Shown: positions 1 to 7,070 of the stretch, piece after piece
Position numbering within the stretch: the stretch's first letter is position 1
Layout of the letters: every line of letters begins with the position of its first letter
Source of the DNA: Methylobacterium gossipiicola
Lineage (GTDB): Bacteria > Pseudomonadota > Alphaproteobacteria > Rhizobiales > Beijerinckiaceae
Reading direction: 5' to 3'
Assembly (NCBI RefSeq): GCF_900113485.1
Contig: NZ_FOPM01000005.1
Span: 180,727-244,726, forward strand
DNA length: 64,000 bases
Notes under the pieces: generated by a model
The model's input: the letters and a program-made list of their open reading frames with translations, nothing else
What the model was told of the DNA's origin: nothing
The model's database searches: none
Program-made: the position numbers and the translations under genes

Positions 1-1
1 C

Positions 2-289
2 CAGTACCATCCGCACCACATGCCGCCGATCCATCATCTCGACAGCGTGGTCCGCAACGCCGAGCGCTTCGAGGCGAAATGGGGCTACCGCACCATGGGG
101 CACTGGCTCTACGCGTTCCGCCGCCTCGGCCTCATCGACGATACGCCGGGGCAGCCGATCCGCATCCTGCGGGCGCCCGACGCCGACGATCTCGCCCTGA
201 CCGCTCACGAGAGCCATCTGCCCTACACCAACACCGCCTCGGTGATCCGCGCCCTCGACGCCCGGCTCGCGGCGGCCGAACCCGCGTGA
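2..289 (+). CDS. C-terminal fragment of an unrecognised protein
   Basis: An open frame enters from the left edge (reading from base 2) and stops at 287-289, so only the last 95 or so residues are visible. They are rich in His, Arg and Trp near the start, with a stretch reading AKWGYRTMGHWLYAFRRLGL. I do not recognise a family with certainty. The spacing of aromatic residues recalls C-terminal tails of some glycosyltransferases, and the next gene is a glycosyltransferase whose GTG start overlaps this stop by four bases (GTGA). Co-translation, and so a shared role in glycan synthesis, is inference from that overlap. Confidence 0.6.
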   Translation, partial: QYHPHHMPPIHHLDSVVRNAERFEAKWGYRTMGHWLYAFRRLGLIDDTPGQPIRILRAPDADDLALTAHESHLPYTNTASVIRALDARLAAAEPA

Positions 290-1365
290 GAATCGCCCTG
301 CTGGCGCATGCGCGCCAACCCATCGCGCCGCCGTTCCGGGGGGGCATGGAGGCCCATAGCTGGCACCTCGCCCAGGGACTGCGGGCGCGCGGCCACGAGG
401 TGGTGCTGTTCGCCTCCGGCGACAGCGATCCGCGCTTCACCCTCGATCCGGTCCTGGCCGAGCATCAGGAGAAGACGTTCCCGGGCCAGGAGCACACCGG
501 CAATCCGGCCCTCATCGCCGCCCTCGATGCGGGCTACGGCGCCGCCCTCGACCGGATCGCGGCGGGCGGGTTCGACGTGCTGCACAACAACTCGCTGAGC
601 CGCCTGCCCCTCGCGCCCGAGCGCACGGCCAAGGTCCCGACCGTCACGTCCCTGCACGTGCCGCCCTACGATGCCCTGCGGTGGTTCGTGCACAACAGCC
701 TATCGCCGGCCCACCGGATCACCGTGACGTCGGGCGGGCAATTGCACGCCTGGTTCCCGGACAAGGAGGTCGAAGGGGTATCGGTGCTGCACAACGGCAT
801 CGATCCGGCGCAATGGCCCTATCGCCCGGAGGGCGACGGCAGTGCCGTCTGGTGCGGCCGAATCACGCCCTACAAGGGCACGCACCACGCGATCCGAGCG
901 GCGCAACGGGCCGGAATCGGTCTGACCCTGTTCGGCTCGACGGAGGACACGGACTACTGGGAAAGCACGGTGAAACCGCTCCTGGGCGGCGCCATCCGGT
1001 ACGGCGGCCTCCTCGACGGCCCCGCCCTCGCGGCGGAGGTCGGCAGGGCCTCGGTGTTCCTGTTCACGCCGTGCTGGGATGAGCCGTTCGGACTCGTCGC
1101 CATCGAAGCCATGGCCTGCGGCCTGCCGGTGGCGAGCTTCGACCGGGGCGCCGCCCGCGAGGTCATCGGCGCGGCCGGTGCCTTCGCGCCGCCCGATGAC
1201 CAAGCGACTCTCGCCGAAGCCATCGGCGTGGCCCTGGCGATTCCCCGTCGGACGGCGCATGACCGCGTGCGGCGCCACTTCACCCACGATGTCTGGCTCG
1301 ACGGCTGCGAACGCCTCTACGCCGAGGTCATCGCCGATCACCGCGCGATGGGAGGGATGTCCTAG
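286..1365 (+). CDS. GT4-family glycosyltransferase
   Basis: The protein has 359 residues in a GT-B layout. The N-terminal Rossmann half opens RIALLAHARQ with a glycine-rich loop (FRGGMEAHSWHLA) and an ARGHEVVLFAS strand. The C-terminal half carries HNGID, the WCGRITPYKGTHHAI segment, and the donor-sugar motif EPFGLVAIEAMACGLPV, whose first Glu and the EAMA Glu contact the nucleotide sugar in GT4 enzymes. It probably transfers a sugar to a lipid-linked or soluble acceptor in the cytoplasm; donor and acceptor cannot be read. I chose GTG at 286 because it begins the conserved fold and overlaps the upstream stop as GTGA. The frame stays open further upstream, but that stretch is out-of-frame translation of the previous gene. 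Confidence 0.88.
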   Translation: MRIALLAHARQPIAPPFRGGMEAHSWHLAQGLRARGHEVVLFASGDSDPRFTLDPVLAEHQEKTFPGQEHTGNPALIAALDAGYGAALDRIAAGGFDVLHNNSLSRLPLAPERTAKVPTVTSLHVPPYDALRWFVHNSLSPAHRITVTSGGQLHAWFPDKEVEGVSVLHNGIDPAQWPYRPEGDGSAVWCGRITPYKGTHHAIRAAQRAGIGLTLFGSTEDTDYWESTVKPLLGGAIRYGGLLDGPALAAEVGRASVFLFTPCWDEPFGLVAIEAMACGLPVASFDRGAAREVIGAAGAFAPPDDQATLAEAIGVALAIPRRTAHDRVRRHFTHDVWLDGCERLYAEVIADHRAMGGMS

Positions 1366-1617
1366 GCACTGCACGCGCCCGTTCCGTCATCGCCATGGGC
1401 GCAGCGTGGCCGATAGCGATGCCGGCTATCTGGGCCTCCGTCACCGAAGCCACGGCTTCGGCATGGGGAGAACGACGGCTCGAACGCGCCTCCGATGTCG
1501 CCCGCCGAATATCCCATCGCCGTCGTTCCCTCGCCGTCATGCTACTTTCGGTCGCGAGGACTGGGTGGCGTGACGCCCTACCTGAGCGCCTGCACAATTC
1601 CCTCGCGACAGGTCGCC

Positions 1618-1842
1618 ATGACGTTCCTTCACCGCATCGCCCATTCTATCGCGGCCGTCGTCCGGGGGATCGTTCAGGGTCTCACCCTGGGCTTCGATGC
1701 CCTCGTCGGACCGGTCGGACGCTTAAGTGACAAGATCGAAGCCCATCTGCTGAACCGGACAAATCTGTTGCGCGCTCACTACGCGGCGCCCCGGCGCCGC
1801 GATGCGATCTATGACCGGTTCGAGGCTGAGACCCGCTCCTGA
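1618..1842 (+). CDS. small hypothetical protein
   Basis: A 74-residue frame starts MTFLHRIAHSIAAVV and continues with an Ala/Gly/Val-rich amphipathic or weakly hydrophobic stretch (residues 8-32), then a charged tail rich in Arg and Ala. I recognise no family. The frame is open further upstream to 1495, but the ATG at 1618 is the first start giving bacterial-looking sequence. It lies alone between the glycosyltransferase and the next small gene, with 250 bases of unremarkable DNA before it. Being a real gene is plausible from codon use but not proven. Confidence 0.35.
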   Translation: MTFLHRIAHSIAAVVRGIVQGLTLGFDALVGPVGRLSDKIEAHLLNRTNLLRAHYAAPRRRDAIYDRFEAETRS

Positions 1843-1937
1843 CGGTGGATGCCATTCGGTGAGACACCTCGTATGCGGAACGAGCGGGCTTCGTACGAAG
1901 ACCGCCGGTTTCGCCGGGTACGAGGAAAATCCCACAG

Positions 1938-2183
1938 ATGGCCAAGGATGACTATCAGGATCGCGTGAAGCGCGAGACCGCCAAGACGAATGGTCGGATC
2001 GCGGCGGACTACGAGGCGCTGGCGACAAAGTTCCGCGCGCGGATGCGCAAGGCCGACGACAAGGCGCAGGCCGCCGCAACCAAGGGCAAGCAGGAGGCGC
2101 TTCGCCGACGCTCGGACCTCTTCGGTCAGGCCGCGAAGGAATTGGAAGACAAGGTGGCGAAGCTGAAGGCGGCCGGGGCTTGA
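1938..2183 (+). CDS. small Lys/Ala-rich predicted helical protein
   Basis: An 81-residue protein of almost entirely charged and alanine residues (MAKDDYQDRVKRETAKT at the start, KELEDKVAKLKAAGA at the end). The heptad-like spacing of Ala/Leu predicts a long helix or coiled coil. There is no signal peptide or membrane segment. No family is recognised; small basic helical proteins of this kind are often nucleoid- or stress-associated, but that is only an analogy. Third codon positions are strongly G/C, as in neighbouring real genes, which supports coding. Confidence 0.55.
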   Translation: MAKDDYQDRVKRETAKTNGRIAADYEALATKFRARMRKADDKAQAAATKGKQEALRRRSDLFGQAAKELEDKVAKLKAAGA

Positions 2184-2483
2184 GCGACAACGACGACGCG
2201 TGGACCTCGCCCCCGACCGTGTCGCGCCGGACGAAATCGATCATCGACGATCTCATGACTTCGCAGTCCGGACACACCGGTGTGCGACCCTCTTTCAGCG
2301 CCCGACAAGGAAGCCCCGGCCAAACCGGCATCGTGGGCAAAACCTTCTCGGAACCTTATCAAAACAGAAAATTCATCTGTTGACGGCCGCCGGTCGACCG
2401 CTGCAAATCGTCAGAACAAGCATCTGTCAGGACGAACGCTGACAAATTCCAATAGTGAAACGAGTCGGGCACGCTTTCGAGAC
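2184..2483. other. 300-base gap, no confident gene
   Basis: Between the helical protein gene and the YeeE-like pair. It holds a 67-codon frame opening with TTG at 2180, overlapping the upstream stop, that I do not accept. A comparatively AT-rich patch around 2345-2390 and again near 2440-2465 is the likeliest place for the promoter of the transporter pair. No hairpin or operator is clear. Confidence 0.4.
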
Positions 2484-2897
2484 ATGACCACGTATCTCTC
2501 CGGGCTCATCGGCGGAGGCCTGATCGGCCTGTCGGTGGCCCTGCTGATGCTGCTCAACGGGCGCATCGCCGGAATCAGCGGCCTCGTCGCGGGCCTCGGC
2601 CGCGATCGGGGGGAACGCTGGTGGACGGACGCCGCCTTCGTCGGCGGTCTGATCGCCGGGCCGCCGGTCTTTGCCGCCCTGGCGGGGGCTTGGCCCGACA
2701 TGCGGTTCGTCGCCTCGCTGCCGGTCTTGGGCGTCGCCGGCCTTCTCGTCGGCTTCGGCACCCGTCTCGGATCGGGCTGCACCAGCGGTCATGGCGTGGC
2801 CGGTCTCGCCCGGCTCTCACCGCGCTCCCTCGCGGCGGTGCTGATGTTTCTCACCACGGGAATGCTCACCGTCGCCATCGTGCGGGGATTCGCATGA
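2484..2897 (+). CDS. YeeE/YedE-family membrane protein, first half
   Basis: A 137-residue integral membrane protein with about four hydrophobic segments. It carries the family signature GSGCTSGHGV near residues 95-104; the conserved Cys and His lie in the transport path of YeeE/YedE (sulfur-transport) proteins, which take up thiosulfate or related sulfur species. I chose ATG at 2484, directly before the first membrane segment; the open frame reaches back to 2280 but that part is not protein-like. Its stop overlaps the start of the next gene by four bases (ATGA), so the two halves are translated together and probably pair to form one transporter. The substrate is not determined by the sequence. 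Confidence 0.8.
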   Translation: MTTYLSGLIGGGLIGLSVALLMLLNGRIAGISGLVAGLGRDRGERWWTDAAFVGGLIAGPPVFAALAGAWPDMRFVASLPVLGVAGLLVGFGTRLGSGCTSGHGVAGLARLSPRSLAAVLMFLTTGMLTVAIVRGFA

Positions 2898-3379
2898 GCG
2901 CCGCGCGGCGGTTGGCGGCGGCCCTGATCGCCGGGTTGCTGTTCGGTCTGGGTCTGTCCCTGTCGGGCATGCTCGATCCGGCGCGGGTGCGGGGCTTTCT
3001 CGACATCGCGGGCGCATGGGACCCGACCCTCGCCTTCGTGCTGGGCGGGGCGGTGAGCGTCGCCGGCCTCGGCTACGCCCTGGCGCGTCGCCTGCCGCGC
3101 CCGGCCTTCGACGCCGGGTTTGACCTGCCGCCGCGAGCCCGGATCGACGGGCCGCTGCTCGCGGGTGCGGCCCTATTCGGCATCGGCTGGGGCCTCTCCG
3201 GGTTTTGCCCCGGCCCAGCCATGGCGGCCCTGTCCACGGGAGCCCTGCCGGTGTTCGTCTTCGTCGGCGCCATGCTGCTCGGGATGGCCGCGCATGGGTG
3301 GTTCGCCCGCCGCTTCGAGCCCCCGAAGCCGCGCGGGGATCGGGCAAACGTGCCGAGCGCAAGAGTCCAGCTCCGCTGA
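2894..3379 (+). CDS. YeeE/YedE-like membrane protein, second half (DUF6691-like)
   Basis: A 161-residue membrane protein with about four hydrophobic helices and a second signature, GFCPGPA, at roughly residues 100-106. This matches the small partner found in split YeeE/YedE systems (DUF6691 type). The early motif LSLSGMLDPARVRGFLDIAGAWDP is typical of that family. It starts ATG within the upstream stop codon (ATGA). The hydrophilic tail after residue 140, rich in Arg and Pro, is cytoplasmic by the positive-inside rule. Function as half of a sulfur-compound permease is inferred from the family and pairing. Confidence 0.8.
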   Translation: MSAARRLAAALIAGLLFGLGLSLSGMLDPARVRGFLDIAGAWDPTLAFVLGGAVSVAGLGYALARRLPRPAFDAGFDLPPRARIDGPLLAGAALFGIGWGLSGFCPGPAMAALSTGALPVFVFVGAMLLGMAAHGWFARRFEPPKPRGDRANVPSARVQLR

Positions 3380-3460
3380 ACCCTCGACCGTGATGGTCCG
3401 ACGACGATCCCGGGTCCCGGGCGTGCCGAAACGCCACCGGGGATCGCGGGCAGGGATGCC

Positions 3461-4135
3461 TCAAGCGGGTAGAACGACCACCTTCGTCTTTACCGGGGTC
3501 TGGGCGTAAAGGTGGATCATGTCCTGGCTGAGCAGGCCGACGCAGCCGCTGGTGATGCCGCTGCCGATGGTGTCGGGGTCGCTGCTGGCGTAGATGGTGT
3601 AGAGCGTATAGGCGCCGTTCTGGTAGAGATGGAGCGTGCGGGCACCGAGGGGATTGTCGAGGCCGCCCGGCATGCCGCGCGCGTATTTCGCGGCCTCGGG
3701 CTGACGCTTGATCATCTCCTTGGGCGGCGTCCAAGTCGCCCATTCGGACTTACGGCCGACATAGGCGTCCCCGCTCCAGAGGAACCCGTCGCGGCCGACA
3801 TTGGCGCCGTAGCGCGTGGCGGTTCCGTCACCCTCGACGCGGTAGACGTAGAAATTGCGCGGATCGACCACGATCGTCCCAGCCGCCTCCTTGGTCACGT
3901 ACGGGACCGTCCGACGAAAGTATTTCGGATCGAGCTTGCTGATATCGGTCGCCGGGATCGGAAACTTTTCGCCCGGCATCGGTCCGTAGGTCTTCGCCGC
4001 CTCGGCACGCAGCGCCCCATCGGTATTCACGCAGCCGGCGAGGCCGAGGGCGCCGAGGCCGGCGGCCGAGCCGACGAGGAACGCGCGGCGGTCCAGGCGG
4101 GGCAGCACGCCGTTCTCGATCCTCTCAAGGGCCAT
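3461..4135 (-). CDS. YkuD-fold L,D-transpeptidase-like lipoprotein with altered active site
   Basis: This 224-residue protein has an N-terminal DRRAF twin-arginine motif (residues 15-19) and a lipobox LAGC ending at Cys35, so it is probably exported and lipid-anchored. The body is the YkuD fold that normally forms 3-3 peptidoglycan cross-links or attaches proteins to peptidoglycan. The active-site loop reads TIYASSDPDTIGSGITSGCVG. The nucleophile position Cys198 is kept, but the usual His before it (IHG in active enzymes) is Tyr182, and the Arg after the Cys (GCIR) is Gly200. Two other paralogues in this window keep both residues. ATG 4135 is chosen because it sits just before the twin-arginine signal. 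It may be inactive or have a changed reaction. Confidence 0.82.
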   Translation of the reverse strand: MALERIENGVLPRLDRRAFLVGSAAGLGALGLAGCVNTDGALRAEAAKTYGPMPGEKFPIPATDISKLDPKYFRRTVPYVTKEAAGTIVVDPRNFYVYRVEGDGTATRYGANVGRDGFLWSGDAYVGRKSEWATWTPPKEMIKRQPEAAKYARGMPGGLDNPLGARTLHLYQNGAYTLYTIYASSDPDTIGSGITSGCVGLLSQDMIHLYAQTPVKTKVVVLPA

Positions 4136-4529
4136 GATGTCGATCCTGGGTCTTTCACGACGGATGCGCGGAGGCGTCGGCTGCCATCGATCGCGCGAAA
4201 CGCCGAGCCAAGCTGCCCGCACCCGAAGCGACTGGCAAGCGCGGCCTTCGTCGCGCGCACGGCGCGAAGCGTCCACCCACCGTTTTGAGGCCGCGCCGAA
4301 CACTGTCCCTTGATCGGGGATCGTGTCCGTCCGCCGCGTTCACAGAATATTGAGTTCAGCGTCGCCGCCGAACCGGGTGATTCGACTCGCCCGAACCGTC
4401 GGTTTGCGGCAGGGCACCGCGTTGCATGTCCGTCACCACGGGGCCAAACGCTCGCATGCGCTTTCATCGACAACTCCTGCCCGGGAGTTCCCGGTCCCGG
4501 ACGTCTCGCTCTCCCCGTCCAGCGATCCG
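4136..4529. other. 394-base divergent intergenic region
   Basis: Lies between the minus-strand transpeptidase-like gene and the plus-strand hybrid kinase, so it should hold both promoters. An open frame continues upstream of the kinase to 4323, but its sequence is Arg/Pro-rich and does not look like part of the protein. I see no recognised operator, hairpin or RNA gene. Confidence 0.4.
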
Positions 4530-6977
4530 ATGAGCGACGCCCTGGCCTTTCTCGCGGGCGGCGGCGAGGCCGCCCGCATGATTCGCGCGCGCGACTGGTC
4601 GCGCCACCCCCTCGGGCCGCCCGAGACTTGGTCTCCGGAGTTCCGTACGGCGTTGAGCCTTGTGCTCAACTCACCGGAATCGATGATCCTCGCCTGGGGG
4701 CCGGAACTCAGCTTCTTCTTCAACGATACCTATTTCCCCCTGCTCGGACCCCGCCTGCCCTGGGCGATGGGCGAGCGCTTCGACGTGGTCTGGGCCGATG
4801 CCTGGGCGCAGGCGGAACCGATCATCGACGCGGCGTTCGCCGGCCGGAGCCGGCGCTTCGACGACTTGCCCTGGAAGCTCGATACGGATCGGGGGGCCGC
4901 CGACACCTGGTTCTCGTTTTCCTACTCGCGGGTGCTCGACCGGGACGGCGCCGTCGCCGGCCTCTTCATCCTCACCAACGAGACCACGGCGCGGGTTCTC
5001 GCCGACCGGGCGCTCCGCGAGAGCGAGGAGCATTTCCGGCAGACAGTGGAGCTCAACCCGCAGGTGCCCTGGACCTGCGACCCCGACGGCAACATCACCT
5101 CGTACTCGAAGCGCTGGCTCGATCTTACCGGCCAGGCGCCCGGCGAACCGGACGGGACCGGCTGGATCAATGCGCTCCATCCCGACGACATTCCGGGCAC
5201 CTGTGCCGTGCTGTCGGCATCCCTCGCCGCCGGCGAGCCCGTGGATGTGGATTATCGCCTGCGCATGGCCGTCGGTGGCCACCGCTGGATGCGCGCCCGC
5301 GCCTGGCCGCGCCGAAACGAGGCCGGTGCCATCATCCGCTGGTATGGCGTCGTCGAGGATGTGCATGACCGCAAGCAGGCCGAGGCGGATCTGCGGCGCC
5401 TGAACGAAACCCTGGAGCAGCGGGTCGCGCAGGCACTGCTCCAGCGCAAGCTCTGGGCGGACGTGTTCGAAACCACGGACGCCATGGTGGGGGCCCTGGA
5501 CCTGGACTACCGCCTGCTCGCCGCCAACCGGGCCTGGATCGAGGAATTCGAGGCGGCGTTCGGTATCCGCCCCCGGATCGGCGACGATATTGTCGGCCTC
5601 CTCGCGCACCGGCCCGACGTCGCCGTCTCCATCCGGGCGACATGGGGACGAGCCCTCGCGGGCGAGGAATTCATGCTCGTGGAAGAGTTCGGCGATTCGA
5701 GTCGGAACCGGCCCCGCTACGAACTCAAGTTCACCACCCTGCGCGATCACGACGGGCGCCGCATCGGCGCCTTCCAGTATGCTCAGGACATCTCCGAGCG
5801 CCTGCGGGTGCAGGAACGCCTCGGCCGCGCCGAGGAGGCCCTGCGCCACGCGCAGAAGATGGAGGCCGTGGGCCAGCTCACGGGGGGCGTCGCCCACGAC
5901 TTCAACAACCTCCTGACGGTCATCAAGTCGTCGGTTGAGTTCCTGCAGCGACCGGACCTCCCGGCGGAGCGGCGCAGCCGCTACCTTGCGGCGGTGAGCG
6001 ACACCGTGGACCGGGCCGCCAAGCTCACGAGCCAGCTCCTGTCCTTCGCAAGGCGACAGGCCCTGAAGCCCGAGGTGTTCGATGTCGGCGAGCGTCTGGC
6101 GAGCGTCGCCGACATGCTGAACGCCGTGACGGGGGCCCGCATCCGCATCGACACCACGGTGCCGGACGTGCCCTGCCACGTCCGGGCCGATCTGAGCCAG
6201 TTCGAGACCGCCCTGGTGAACATGGTGGTGAACGCCCGCGACGCCATGGACGGCGCCGGCACCCTGACCCTGCGTCTCACCTGCGCGGCGACCCTGCCGG
6301 GCATCCGGGGTCATGCCGAAGCTTCCGGACGTTTCGCCGCCCTGGCCATCGCGGACGAGGGCGTGGGCATCGCCCCGGACCTGCTCTCGCGAATCTTCGA
6401 ACCGTTCTTCACCACGAAGGAAGTCGGCAAGGGCACCGGCCTCGGCCTCAGTCAGGTCATCGGCTTCGCCAAGCAATCGGGGGGCGATGTCGACGTCACG
6501 AGTGAACCGGGCCGTGGAACGACCTTCACCCTCTACTTGCCCCAGGTCGAGGCGCCGGTACCGGCGGAGATCCGTCGCGAAGTCCGAAGCGGTGGCGGCG
6601 ACCGCCGCCTCACCATCCTCGTCGTCGAGGATAATCTCGATGTCGGCCGCTTCTGCACGCAATTGCTGCAGGATCTCGGCCACGAAACCGTGTGGGCGCA
6701 CAACGCCGAAGCCGCCCTGGCCGAGATCGAGGCGGATTCGTCCCGGTTCGACGCCGTGTTCTCGGACGTGGTGATGCCGGGCATGGGGGGCGTCGCCCTC
6801 GCCCATCGGCTTCGGGCGACCCATTCGGGGATGCCGGTGATCCTGACGACCGGCTACAGCGGCGTGCTCGCCGAGGACGACACCCATGGATTCGACCTCG
6901 TGCGCAAGCCCTATTCGGCCGAGCAGGTCGCCAACGCCTTGCGCGACGCCCTCGGACAGCCGAAGGCACAGACATGA
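4530..6977 (+). CDS. PAS-domain hybrid sensor histidine kinase with receiver
   Basis: An 815-residue cytoplasmic kinase without membrane segments. Three PAS-type sensory domains lie at about 25-155, 163-285 and 308-425, with a short coiled linker at 285-305. The HisKA domain follows with the phospho-acceptor His456 in [14 protein letters not shown], then an HATPase domain with N569 (VVNARDAMD), DEGVGIAP and GKGTGLGLS boxes. The C-terminal receiver (693-810) has phospho-acceptor Asp746 in FSDVVMPG and Lys793 in RKPYS. It should autophosphorylate and pass phosphate to its own receiver; the signal is unknown. I chose ATG 4530 because the PAS homology begins right after it. The phytochrome kinase gene follows in the same direction 93 bases downstream, so the two may share a relay. 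Confidence 0.9.
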   Translation: MSDALAFLAGGGEAARMIRARDWSRHPLGPPETWSPEFRTALSLVLNSPESMILAWGPELSFFFNDTYFPLLGPRLPWAMGERFDVVWADAWAQAEPIIDAAFAGRSRRFDDLPWKLDTDRGAADTWFSFSYSRVLDRDGAVAGLFILTNETTARVLADRALRESEEHFRQTVELNPQVPWTCDPDGNITSYSKRWLDLTGQAPGEPDGTGWINALHPDDIPGTCAVLSASLAAGEPVDVDYRLRMAVGGHRWMRARAWPRRNEAGAIIRWYGVVEDVHDRKQAEADLRRLNETLEQRVAQALLQRKLWADVFETTDAMVGALDLDYRLLAANRAWIEEFEAAFGIRPRIGDDIVGLLAHRPDVAVSIRATWGRALAGEEFMLVEEFGDSSRNRPRYELKFTTLRDHDGRRIGAFQYAQDISERLRVQERLGRAEEALRHAQKMEAVGQLTGGVAHDFNNLLTVIKSSVEFLQRPDLPAERRSRYLAAVSDTVDRAAKLTSQLLSFARRQALKPEVFDVGERLASVADMLNAVTGARIRIDTTVPDVPCHVRADLSQFETALVNMVVNARDAMDGAGTLTLRLTCAATLPGIRGHAEASGRFAALAIADEGVGIAPDLLSRIFEPFFTTKEVGKGTGLGLSQVIGFAKQSGGDVDVTSEPGRGTTFTLYLPQVEAPVPAEIRREVRSGGGDRRLTILVVEDNLDVGRFCTQLLQDLGHETVWAHNAEAALAEIEADSSRFDAVFSDVVMPGMGGVALAHRLRATHSGMPVILTTGYSGVLAEDDTHGFDLVRKPYSAEQVANALRDALGQPKAQT

Positions 6978-7070
6978 TTTCGAAGAGACCAGGATCGGCC
7001 GAACGGCGAGCAGGGTCTTCGACCTACGCCGTGTTATGATCGACAGAAACGTATCCTCGAAAGTCGGGCC

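Noticed and set aside
79..285. Extension of the GT4 gene to an ATG at 79
   Set aside because: This part is Arg/Pro-rich and is the preceding gene read in another frame; the fold begins at GTG 286.
2180..2383. 67-codon frame starting TTG, overlapping the previous stop
   Set aside because: The first half is plausible but the second half is AT-rich and not protein-like; no family, no clear ribosome site.
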